Of a stretch of DNA of 64,000 nt, positions 52,906 through 60,262 are shown piece after piece. This DNA comes from Microbacterium paraoxydans. Lineage in GTDB: Bacteria > Actinomycetota > Actinomycetes > Actinomycetales > Microbacteriaceae. The notes under the pieces are model-generated. The model saw only the letters and a program-made list of their open reading frames with translations. It ran no database searches and was not told where the DNA came from. Made by a program: the position numbers and the translations under genes. Location: positions 992,001 to 1,056,000 of the forward strand of contig NZ_JAGTUK010000001.1 in the NCBI RefSeq assembly GCF_018224615.1, in the 5' to 3' direction. Numbering within the stretch: the stretch's first letter is position 1; each line of letters begins with the position of its first letter.

Positions 52906-52935
52906 GCACCGGCGCCTGAGCACCGGCGCCTGAGC
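52900..52935. repeat. 14-bp tandem repeat across a stop codon
   Basis: Two full copies of GCCTGAGCACCGGC (52900-52913 and 52914-52927) and 8 bases of a third. The unit contains TGA, and because 14 is not a multiple of three, the three copies place a stop in all three forward frames right at the end of the HNH gene. Confidence 0.85.
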
Positions 52936-53064
52936 GATCCCTTCGCACTGGGACATCTGCGGCGCGCTCCGCGACAAGTCGCCCGCGAGGGGCCGACCGA
53001 CAATGGGAAGACGACCGGCGGACCCACGCCGCCGTGCAGCGTCACGCTCGAAGGAGAGTCATCG

Positions 53065-54543
53065 ATGTCCGATTCCGCCGTTCCCGTCGCCGTCGACTCG
53101 GGATCCACCGAATCCGCCGCTTCCGCAGCCGCCGCGCTGCTCGACCGCATCCAGGCGCCCGAGGGGTCGGGCCGGGAGATCCCGGACGCCGCCACCAGGG
53201 AGATCATCGGTCGCGCTCCCGTCGCCACCGTCACCGAACTCGACGACGCGATCGCCAGGGCCAAGGCCGCACAGCCCGCGTGGGAGGCCCTCGGTCACGA
53301 GAAGCGCAGCGCCCTGCTGCTCGCCGCGGCCGACGCGATCGACGCCAACGCGGAAGGCCTCGCCTACCTGCTGTCGCGTGAACAGGGCAAGCCGCTCAAC
53401 GGCCCCAACGCCCGCTTCGAACTCGGCGCGTGCTCGGCGTGGCTGCGCACCAACGCCACCACCGTCCTGGAGCCGCAGGTGCTGGTCGACGACGAGACCC
53501 TGCACGCCGAACTCGTGTACAAGGCCGCGGGCGTGGTCGGCGCGATCGGCCCGTGGAACTGGCCCCTCATGATCACGATCTGGCAGATCGGGCCGTCGCT
53601 GCGGATGGGCAACACGGTCGTCGCGAAGCCCAGCGAATACACGCCGCTGAGCGTGCTCGCGCTGCTGTCGGTCATGAACGAGGTGCTCCCCGCCGACGTG
53701 CTGATCGGCATCTCGGGCGACCGCGAGGTGGGCGCCCGCCTCGCCTCCCATCCCGACATCGACAAGATCATGTTCACCGGCTCCACCGCCACCGGCCGCC
53801 GCATCATCGAGAGCTCCGCCGGCAACCTCGCCCGCCTCACGCTCGAGCTCGGCGGCAACGACGCCGGCATCGTGCTGCCCGGCACCGACGCCGCCGCGAT
53901 CGCCGAGGACCTGTTCTGGGGCGCGTTCATCAACACCGGCCAGACCTGTGCGGCGATGAAGCGCCTCTACGTGCACGACTCGGTGTACGACGACGTGGTC
54001 GACGCGCTCGCCGCCATCGCCGCGCAGGTGCCGATGGGCAACGGGCTCGACGAGGGCAACGTGCTCGGACCCCTGCAGAACCGCCCGCAGTTCGACATCG
54101 TCAGCCGCCTCGTCGACGACGCCAGGAGCCGCGGCGCCCGCATCGTCACGGGTGGCGAGCCCGCCGCCGAGCTGGGCGAGCTGTTCTACCGTCCCACGAT
54201 CGTCGCCGATATCGACAACGACGCCGCGCTCGTACAGGAGGAGCAGTTCGGGCCCGCGCTGCCGGTCATCCGCTACAGCGACGTGGACGAGGCGTTCGAG
54301 CTCGCGAACGCGGTCGACGTGGGCCTCGGGGCCTCGGTGTGGTCGAGCGACCCGGAGGCCGCGCGCGCCGCCGCCTCGCGCATGCAGTCCGGCACCGTGT
54401 GGATCAACTCGCACGGCGGGCTGCACCCCATGGTGCCGTTCGGTGGCGTCAAGAGCTCCGGCTACGGCCTGGAGTTCGGTGTCGAAGGGCTCAAGTCGGT
54501 CGCGGTCACCCAGGTGGTGTCCGGCCCCGGGCGCAAGGCCTGA
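53065..54543 (+). CDS. NAD-dependent aldehyde dehydrogenase
   Basis: A 492-residue ALDH-family enzyme. 'IGPWNWPLMITIWQIGPSL' gives the oxyanion Asn, 'FTGSTATGRRI' the NAD loop, 'LELGGNDAGIVLPG' the general base Glu, and 'INTGQTCAAMKRLYV' the nucleophile Cys. The Gly-Gly-Asn-Asp (not Gly-Gly-Lys) in the base loop resembles succinate-semialdehyde / betaine-aldehyde-like groups. It is followed after 2 bases by a GMC oxidoreductase, so the pair most likely oxidises an alcohol via an aldehyde to an acid. The start has an AAGGAGAG site. BetB is possible but not shown; see GMC entry. Confidence 0.85.
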   Translation: MSDSAVPVAVDSGSTESAASAAAALLDRIQAPEGSGREIPDAATREIIGRAPVATVTELDDAIARAKAAQPAWEALGHEKRSALLLAAADAIDANAEGLAYLLSREQGKPLNGPNARFELGACSAWLRTNATTVLEPQVLVDDETLHAELVYKAAGVVGAIGPWNWPLMITIWQIGPSLRMGNTVVAKPSEYTPLSVLALLSVMNEVLPADVLIGISGDREVGARLASHPDIDKIMFTGSTATGRRIIESSAGNLARLTLELGGNDAGIVLPGTDAAAIAEDLFWGAFINTGQTCAAMKRLYVHDSVYDDVVDALAAIAAQVPMGNGLDEGNVLGPLQNRPQFDIVSRLVDDARSRGARIVTGGEPAAELGELFYRPTIVADIDNDAALVQEEQFGPALPVIRYSDVDEAFELANAVDVGLGASVWSSDPEAARAAASRMQSGTVWINSHGGLHPMVPFGGVKSSGYGLEFGVEGLKSVAVTQVVSGPGRKA

Positions 54544-54545
54544 CC

Positions 54546-56072
54546 GTGGCAGCGGAGAACGCCGCCGCGACCGAGAACACAGCCCCGGCGGAGCATGGCG
54601 GGCGCGTGCGGTCGGTCGTGGTCGTCGGCGCCGGCACGTCCGGTGCGATCGTCGCCCGGCGGCTGAGCGACGCGGGGGTCGCGGTCACGCTGATCGAGGC
54701 GGGCGGCTACGACACCAACCCGGCCATCCACGACCCGTCGCGCGCGGGGGAGCTGTGGCACTCCGCGGAGGACTGGGACTTCTTCACCGTGCCCCAGCCC
54801 CACGCGGGCGGGCGCCGCCTGCACCTGCCGCGCGGCAAGGTCACCGGCGGCTCGCACGCGCTCAACGCGATGATCTGGGTGCGCGGCGCCGCCTCCGACT
54901 ACGACCGGTGGGCGGCCGCGGGCGCGACGGGGTGGGGGTGGACCGACGTCGAACCCGTGTTCACCGCGATCGAGAACGACCTGCTCCCGGTCACCGACGA
55001 CTACCCGCTCTCGCCCATCCAGGCGTCGATCATCGACGCCGCGGTGCAGGAGGGCCTGCCGCACAACCCGAACTACAACGGCGGCACGCTCGACGGTGTC
55101 TCCCAGGAGCAGGTGACCATGCGCGACGGTCGCCGCGTGAACACGTGGACCGCATACGCGCAGCCCGTGGCCGAGCGGCTGGAGATCCTGACCGGCCGCG
55201 AGGTGCACTCGGTGATCGTGCGCGACGGCCGCGCCGTCGGCGTGCGGCTGGGCGAGGGGGACGACACGGAGGAGGTGCTCGCCGACGAGGTCGTCCTCGC
55301 GGCGGGCGCGATCGGCTCCCCGGTGATCCTGCTGCGCTCCGGCATCGGCCCGGCCGCGCAGCTGGAGGAACTCGGTATCCCCGTGGTGCTCGACGCGCCG
55401 GGCGTCGGAGCGAACCTGCACGACCACCTGCTGTCGCCCGTGATCTTCACCACGGAGAAGAAGCCGGTCGGCCCTCCGCAGCCCGGGGTCTCGGTGACCC
55501 AGAGCCACCTGTTCTGGCGCAGCCGCGAGGGCCTCGCCGAACCCGACACGCAGCCGATCCACTTCTCCGTGCCGATGTGGGGCGAGCTGGAACCGCGCGG
55601 GAACGACGGCTTCACGCTCATGGCGGGACTCGTTACGCCGCACAGCCGCGGATCGCTGCGGCTGACCGGCACCGGGCTCGCCGACCCGCCCGCGATCGAC
55701 CTCGCCGCCCTGGAAGACGACCGCGACGCGGCCGCGCTCGCCGCATCCGTGCGGCAGTGCCGTCGCATCGGCGCCCGCCCCGCGCTCGCGGAGGAATGGG
55801 GGGCGACCGAGGTCTACCCTGGCCCCGACGTGGCGGACGCCGACGTGGAGGACTGGGTGCGGCGCACCGCCATCACCTACCACCACCAGGTCGGCACGTG
55901 CCGCATGGGCACCGACGACGCGGCCGTGGTGGACCCGCAGCTGCGTGTGCGGGGCATCGAGGGCCTGCGCGTGATCGACGCCTCGGTCATGCCGACCGTG
56001 CCGACCGGCAACACCAACGCGCCGGCGGCCATGATCGGCGAGCGTGGCGCACGCTTCGTCCTGGCGGGCTAG
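54546..56072 (+). CDS. GMC-family FAD-dependent alcohol oxidoreductase
   Basis: A 508-residue glucose-methanol-choline oxidoreductase. The FAD motif 'VVVGAGTSGAIVARRL' is at about 24-39, 'PRGKVTGGSHALNAMIWVRG' is the second FAD contact, and the catalytic His is in 'ITYHHQVGTCRMG', with the matching Asn in 'TGNTNAPAAMIGERGA'. It oxidises an alcohol to an aldehyde on the cytoplasmic side, passing electrons to O2 or the respiratory chain. Choline dehydrogenase (BetA) is the best-known member and the ALDH partner would then be BetB, but many other substrates occur. The GTG at 54546 starts 3 bases after the ALDH stop, so the two are cotranscribed. Confidence 0.85.
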   Translation: MAAENAAATENTAPAEHGGRVRSVVVVGAGTSGAIVARRLSDAGVAVTLIEAGGYDTNPAIHDPSRAGELWHSAEDWDFFTVPQPHAGGRRLHLPRGKVTGGSHALNAMIWVRGAASDYDRWAAAGATGWGWTDVEPVFTAIENDLLPVTDDYPLSPIQASIIDAAVQEGLPHNPNYNGGTLDGVSQEQVTMRDGRRVNTWTAYAQPVAERLEILTGREVHSVIVRDGRAVGVRLGEGDDTEEVLADEVVLAAGAIGSPVILLRSGIGPAAQLEELGIPVVLDAPGVGANLHDHLLSPVIFTTEKKPVGPPQPGVSVTQSHLFWRSREGLAEPDTQPIHFSVPMWGELEPRGNDGFTLMAGLVTPHSRGSLRLTGTGLADPPAIDLAALEDDRDAAALAASVRQCRRIGARPALAEEWGATEVYPGPDVADADVEDWVRRTAITYHHQVGTCRMGTDDAAVVDPQLRVRGIEGLRVIDASVMPTVPTGNTNAPAAMIGERGARFVLAG

Positions 56073-56086
56073 GACGCGGCGTGCGA

Positions 56087-56698
56087 TCAGGGGGAGGGCG
56101 GGGTGGCTGGGCGGCGCAGCGTCGACAGCAGTGCGTCGAGCGCGTCGTTCAGCCGTCCGTCCCCCGCCGAGTCCGGCATCAGCACGGAGATCATCTGCCA
56201 CCCGGCGTTGCGCGAGGCGATCTCGTTGACCGCGGTCTCGATGTCCACATGATCGGCGAGCTCGCCGTCCTCGCGCGCCTCCACCAGGCACTGGCGGAAC
56301 AGGTCTCGCCAGTGGAGGTTGTTCACGCGGTGGATGCGGGTGACCTCCTCGTCCTGCGAGGCGTGGTCCCAGAAGGCGATCACGACCTTGGCGTACAGCG
56401 GCCCATTGGGGCTGTAGGGGAGGATCTCGCGGCACATGCGCTCCAGGGCCTCGAGCCCGCGCACACCCTCGATGCGCGCGTGGATGCGGTCGTTCGCGAG
56501 CGTGTAGAGGCGCAGGAACGCCGCGGTGAGCACGCTGCGCTTGTCGGGGAAGTAGCGGGCGATCGCACCGTGTGCGTATCCGGCCTCCGTCGCGATCTCG
56601 CGCATCGTGAGGTTGTCGAACCCCACCCGGATGATGACCTGCGTGGCCGCGTCGGCGATGTGGTTGCGGCGTTCGTCGTGGTCGACGATCTTCGGCAT
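56087..56698 (-). CDS. TetR-family regulator (BetI-like) of the sulfatase/ABC operon
   Basis: A 203-residue TetR repressor. The DNA-binding domain is at about residues 8-55 ('ADAATQVIIRVGFDNLTMREIATEAGYAHGAIARYF' in pattern), and the rest is the all-helical ligand domain. The overall type recalls BetI, the choline-sensing TetR, though similarity by eye is only general. It is convergent with the GMC gene and divergent from the ABC operon, with two palindromes in between: one next to its own start, one just before the substrate-binding-protein gene. It therefore probably represses itself and the transporter/sulfatase operon. The start has an AAGGGGGAT site. Confidence 0.85.
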   Translation of the reverse strand: MPKIVDHDERRNHIADAATQVIIRVGFDNLTMREIATEAGYAHGAIARYFPDKRSVLTAAFLRLYTLANDRIHARIEGVRGLEALERMCREILPYSPNGPLYAKVVIAFWDHASQDEEVTRIHRVNNLHWRDLFRQCLVEAREDGELADHVDIETAVNEIASRNAGWQMISVLMPDSAGDGRLNDALDALLSTLRRPATPPSP

Positions 56699-56742
56699 CG
56701 AGATCCCCCTTGTGCTCCGCGGGCGTTTTCCTGCGGTTTTTA

Positions 56743-56758
56743 GTCACCAATTGGTGAC
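56743..56758. promoter_or_regulatory. TetR operator 1
   Basis: A perfect 16-base palindrome, GTCACCAATTGGTGAC, 45 bases upstream of the tetR start. The same TCACC-N4-GGTGA core recurs at 56814-56827; the two centres are exactly 70 bases apart. Confidence 0.85.
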
Positions 56759-56813
56759 CAATGTAACGCGATCGTAACCCAATATCGGCAAGGCATGACT
56801 ACGCTTTTTAAAA

Positions 56814-56827
56814 TCACCAACCGGTGA
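56814..56827. promoter_or_regulatory. TetR operator 2, before the ABC operon
   Basis: TCACC, centre AACC, GGTGA, the second copy of the operator. It lies 21 bases before the substrate-binding-protein start, a position that would block transcription or cover the start site of the ABC/sulfatase operon. Confidence 0.8.
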
Positions 56828-56848
56828 CTAACTCGAAGAGGAGTTTCC

Positions 56849-57856
56849 ATGAACATCCATCGACTCACCCGTCGGGCGGCCGGCGTCGCGGCGGCCGCGG
56901 GAGTGCTCGCCCTGGCGGCCTGCTCCTCGACCTCCCCCGCCGACACCACCCCCGGCGCCGACGGCGAACTGACCACCCTCACCGTCGCGACTATCGGCCT
57001 CGTCTCCGACGGCGCCCTGATGCTGGGCCAGGAACAGGGCTTCTTCGAAGACGAGGGCCTGCGCCTGCAGACCTCGGTCGTCGCGAACCCGCCCGCCGGA
57101 CTCGCGGCGGCGCAGAGCGGCCAGGTCGACATCGCCTACGCCCCCAGCATCCCGCTGCTCAACGCGCTCGCCAGCGGCGTGCCGCTCCGGGTCGTCGCCC
57201 CCGCCGACGGCTACATCGACGGCGCAGCCGCAGCCGAAGACCCCGCCGAGGTCGACGACACCGGGCTCTACGCCTCCGCCGCGAGCGGCATCACCGACCT
57301 GGAGGACCTGGAGGGCGCGACCATCGCGATCCCCGCCCGCAAGGCGCAGCTCGAGGTCGTGATCTCCGACGCGCTCGACCGCGCGGGCGTCGACCCCGCC
57401 TCGGTCGAGTGGGTCGTGCTCGACTTCACCTCTGCGGTCGCCGCGCTCGGCAGCGGCACGGTCGACGCCGCGGGACTCGTCAGCCCCTTCACGGGGGAGG
57501 CTGCTGCGGCCGGGGCGACGTTCGTGACCGCGCCGTCGGTCGGCTTCTTCGAGGAGGGCGCGGTCGGGCTGTGGACCACCGGCGAGAGCACGCTGAACGG
57601 CAAGGCCGAGGCCATCGCCGCGTTCCAGCGGGCCGTGGCCAAGAGCAACGCCTACGCCAACGAGCACCCGGAGGACGCGATCCAGGCCGGCATCGACGCC
57701 ACCGGCTCCACGCTCTCCGTCGCCGACGTGAAACTGCCGTTCTGGCCCGCCGAGGTGGCCCCCGTCGACCTCGACCGCGTGAACGAGAAGCTCGTGAAGC
57801 TCGGCTTCCTGCCCTCGCCGGTCGACCTCGAGGGCGTCGTCGTCGCGGCGAAGTGA
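56849..57856 (+). CDS. ABC transporter substrate-binding lipoprotein (TauA/SsuA/NMT1-like)
   Basis: A 335-residue lipoprotein. The signal peptide ends with the lipobox 'LALAAC' (Cys25). The mature part has the type II periplasmic-binding fold of the SsuA/TauA/ThiY group: 'VATIGLVSDGALMLGQEQGFFEDEGL' in pattern, 'LAAAQSGQVDIAYAPSIPLLNALASG', and 'LEDLEGATIAIPA'. Such proteins bind sulfonates, sulfate esters, nitrate or pyrimidine precursors on the outer face of the membrane. It is first of a tight five-gene operon with two permeases, an ATPase and a sulfatase; a TetR operator is 21 bases upstream and AAGAGGAG provides the ribosome site. Confidence 0.88.
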   Translation: MNIHRLTRRAAGVAAAAGVLALAACSSTSPADTTPGADGELTTLTVATIGLVSDGALMLGQEQGFFEDEGLRLQTSVVANPPAGLAAAQSGQVDIAYAPSIPLLNALASGVPLRVVAPADGYIDGAAAAEDPAEVDDTGLYASAASGITDLEDLEGATIAIPARKAQLEVVISDALDRAGVDPASVEWVVLDFTSAVAALGSGTVDAAGLVSPFTGEAAAAGATFVTAPSVGFFEEGAVGLWTTGESTLNGKAEAIAAFQRAVAKSNAYANEHPEDAIQAGIDATGSTLSVADVKLPFWPAEVAPVDLDRVNEKLVKLGFLPSPVDLEGVVVAAK

Positions 57857-57861
57857 GCGTC

Positions 57862-58641
57862 ATGACCCGTTCCCCCCTCGTCCCCCCGCTCGTCGGAGCC
57901 GCCGGCGTCGTCGCGGCGCTGGCGCTCTGGGAGTGGTCGGCCACCGCCGGCCCGCTCTCCGGTTCGCCGCTGCCGCCCGCGACCGCCGCGCTCGCCGAGG
58001 CCGCGCGCCTGCTCGGCACCCCGGCGACCTGGACCGCTCTGGGCGACACGCTCGCGATGGCGCTGACCGGGCTCGTGCTCGCGATCGTGTGCGGCGTGGT
58101 GCTCGGCGTCGCGATCGGCACCTCGCCCCTCGCGATGCACGCCACCCGCGTGCCGCTGGAGTTCCTCAAGCCCATCCCGCCGATCGTGATCCTGCCCGTC
58201 GTGGTGCTCGTGCTCGGGCCCACCCTGGGCATGGGCGTCTTCCTGGTGTTCTTCGGCTGCGTGATCGCGATCGCCGTGCAGGCCTCGGCCGGCGTGTTCG
58301 ACACCGACCCCGTGGCCACCGCCACCGGGCGCTCCTACGGCATGGGTCGCGCCGAGGTGCTGGGGCGCATCGTGCTCCCGAGCGCCCTGCCGTACATCGG
58401 CACCGCCGTCCGCGTCGCCGCGCCCACGTCGCTCGTGGTGGCCGTGGTCGCCGGGCTCCTCGGCGGCGGGCCCGGCCTCGGTCAGAGCCTGCTGCTGTCG
58501 CAGATCACGGGCAACCAGCCCCAGCTGTTCGCCTACGTCCTGATCCTCGGTGTGCTCGGCCTGCTCGTGCAGGGGCTCAGCCAGTGGGGCGAGCGGCGGC
58601 TGCTGCACTGGCACCCGCAGTACCGGAAGCAGGTCGTGTGA
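57862..58641 (+). CDS. ABC permease 1 (SsuC/TauC type)
   Basis: A 259-residue inner-membrane permease with six predicted helices. The EAA loop that contacts the ATPase is visible near 'DPVATATGRSYGMGRAEVLGRIVLPSALPYI' in pattern. It belongs to the BPD_transp_1 family of sulfonate/nitrate permeases. ATG at 57862 is used; a GTG at 57853 overlaps the previous stop and adds three residues. Having two different permeases after a single binding protein indicates a heterodimeric channel. Confidence 0.87.
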   Translation: MTRSPLVPPLVGAAGVVAALALWEWSATAGPLSGSPLPPATAALAEAARLLGTPATWTALGDTLAMALTGLVLAIVCGVVLGVAIGTSPLAMHATRVPLEFLKPIPPIVILPVVVLVLGPTLGMGVFLVFFGCVIAIAVQASAGVFDTDPVATATGRSYGMGRAEVLGRIVLPSALPYIGTAVRVAAPTSLVVAVVAGLLGGGPGLGQSLLLSQITGNQPQLFAYVLILGVLGLLVQGLSQWGERRLLHWHPQYRKQVV

Positions 58642-59477
58642 TGACGCTGACCACCTCGATCCAGACCCCCTCGCGCCTGGCACGGCGCCGCGGGAGGAGC
58701 GGCCTCCCGCGGGGCGTGCTCGTCGGCGCCGAGATCGCCGTGCCCGTGCTGCTGCTCGCGCTGTGGTGGGTCGCCTCCGCGGCCTCCACCAACGCGTTCT
58801 TCCCGCCGCTGCAGACCATCCTCCAGCGGCTCTGGCAGCTCGCGCAGACCCCGGCGTTCCTGCTCGACGTCGCGTCGTCGGTGGGCAATCTCGCGCTGTC
58901 GTTCCTGCTCGCCTGCGTGATCGGCGTGCTGCTCGGGCTCGTGCTCGGCCTCATCCGGCCGCTCAGCTGGTTCGTCGAGCCGACCGTGCACTTCTTCCGC
59001 GCGATCCCGCCCGTCGCCCTCGTGCCGATCTTCGTCTCCCTGATCGGCTTCGGCACCGAGACCCGCATCCTCTCGATCACGCTCGCCGCGGTGTTCCCCA
59101 TCCTCATCTCCACGATCGACGGGGTACGGGCGGGGGAGCCGACGCTCGACATGGTGAGCCGCGTCTACCGGCTCACCGGACCGGAGCGCCTGTTCGCCGT
59201 GATGCTCCCCGCCGCGGGACCCCGCATCCTGTCGGGCATGCAGGTGAGTCTCATCACGGCGTTCGTCGTGATGATCGCGAGCGAGATGCTCGGCTCGTCC
59301 ACCGGCCTGGGCGCGGCGACCCTGCTCGCGCAGCAGTCGTTCGCGATCCCCGACATGTGGGCGGGCATCCTCGTGCTCGGCATCATCGGCTACGCCGCCA
59401 CCGCTCTGTTCACCCTCTTCCGGCGCCGCGTGCTGCGCTGGTACATCGCCTCCCAGCAACAGGAGAAGAACGCATGA
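58641..59477 (+). CDS. ABC permease 2 (SsuC/TauC type)
   Basis: A 278-residue permease with about six helices. The EAA-type loop 'LDMVSRVYRLTGPERLFAVMLPAAGPRI' in pattern is followed by 'VMIASEMLGSSTGLGAATLLAQQ', a hallmark of the sulfonate/taurine permease family. The ATG at 58641 overlaps the stop of permease 1 as TGATG. It would pair with permease 1 to form the translocation pore. Confidence 0.87.
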   Translation: MTLTTSIQTPSRLARRRGRSGLPRGVLVGAEIAVPVLLLALWWVASAASTNAFFPPLQTILQRLWQLAQTPAFLLDVASSVGNLALSFLLACVIGVLLGLVLGLIRPLSWFVEPTVHFFRAIPPVALVPIFVSLIGFGTETRILSITLAAVFPILISTIDGVRAGEPTLDMVSRVYRLTGPERLFAVMLPAAGPRILSGMQVSLITAFVVMIASEMLGSSTGLGAATLLAQQSFAIPDMWAGILVLGIIGYAATALFTLFRRRVLRWYIASQQQEKNA

Positions 59478-60262
59478 CCACCATCGACAGCGCCCCCGTG
59501 CGCCTCAGCGTCGAGGGCCTCGCCAAGTCGTACCCCACCCGCAACGGCCCCGTGCCGGTGATCGCCGACCTCACGTTCGACGTGCGCGCCGGCGAGGTGT
59601 GCTGCATCGTCGGGCCGTCCGGCATCGGCAAGACCACGCTGCTGAAGTGCCTCACCGGGCTCCAGGGCATCACCGCGGGTCGCGCCGCGATCGACGGGGT
59701 GCCCATCGACGGTCCGCCGCAGGAGATGGCGTTGGTGTTCCAGGAGTACACGCGCTCGCTCATGCCGTGGCTCACGGTGCAGAAGAACGTGCGACTGCCG
59801 CTGAAGCACCTGCGCCTGCCCGCCGCCGAGCGCGAGGAGCGGATCACCGCGGCGCTCGCGGCCGTGGGACTCACCGGCGCCGAGGGCAAGTACCCGTGGC
59901 AGCTGTCCGGCGGCATGCAGCAGCGCGTCGCGATCGCCCGCGCGATCGCCTACCGCCCGGAGGTGCTCGTGATGGACGAGCCGTTCGCCTCGGTCGACGC
60001 CCAGACCCGGTTCGAGCTGGAGGACCTGTGCCTGCGCATCCGCGACCGGTTCGGCATGACGATCGTGATCGTCACGCACGACATCGACGAGGCCGTGTAC
60101 CTGTCCGACCGGGTCGTGGTGCTGGGGGAGCGGCCGGCCAGGGTCACCGAGATCATCGACGTCGACTTCGGCGGTCAGCGCGACCAGCTCACCACGCGGG
60201 CGCTGCCCGCGTTCGCCGAGCTGCGCACGCGCATCTTCGAGCTGATCCGGAGGGCGGGCTGA
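59474..60262 (+). CDS. ABC transporter ATPase (SsuB/TauB type)
   Basis: A 262-residue nucleotide-binding subunit. In order: Walker A 'GPSGIGKTTLLKC' (about 47-59), Q-loop 'VFQEYTRSLMPW', signature 'LSGGMQQRVAIARA', Walker B 'VLVMDEPFASVDA' and switch 'VTHDIDEAVYLSDR'. It powers uptake through the two permeases. It overlaps permease 2 by ATGA and abuts the sulfatase start with no spacing. Sequence motifs match the sulfonate/nitrate/taurine group. Confidence 0.92.
   Translation: MTTIDSAPVRLSVEGLAKSYPTRNGPVPVIADLTFDVRAGEVCCIVGPSGIGKTTLLKCLTGLQGITAGRAAIDGVPIDGPPQEMALVFQEYTRSLMPWLTVQKNVRLPLKHLRLPAAEREERITAALAAVGLTGAEGKYPWQLSGGMQQRVAIARAIAYRPEVLVMDEPFASVDAQTRFELEDLCLRIRDRFGMTIVIVTHDIDEAVYLSDRVVVLGERPARVTEIIDVDFGGQRDQLTTRALPAFAELRTRIFELIRRAG

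Noticed and set aside
53065..56698. Naming the ALDH, GMC and TetR genes betB, betA and betI
   Set aside because: Family and neighbourhood fit, but choline-specific residues cannot be verified by eye and the nearby sulfatase is much longer than BetC.
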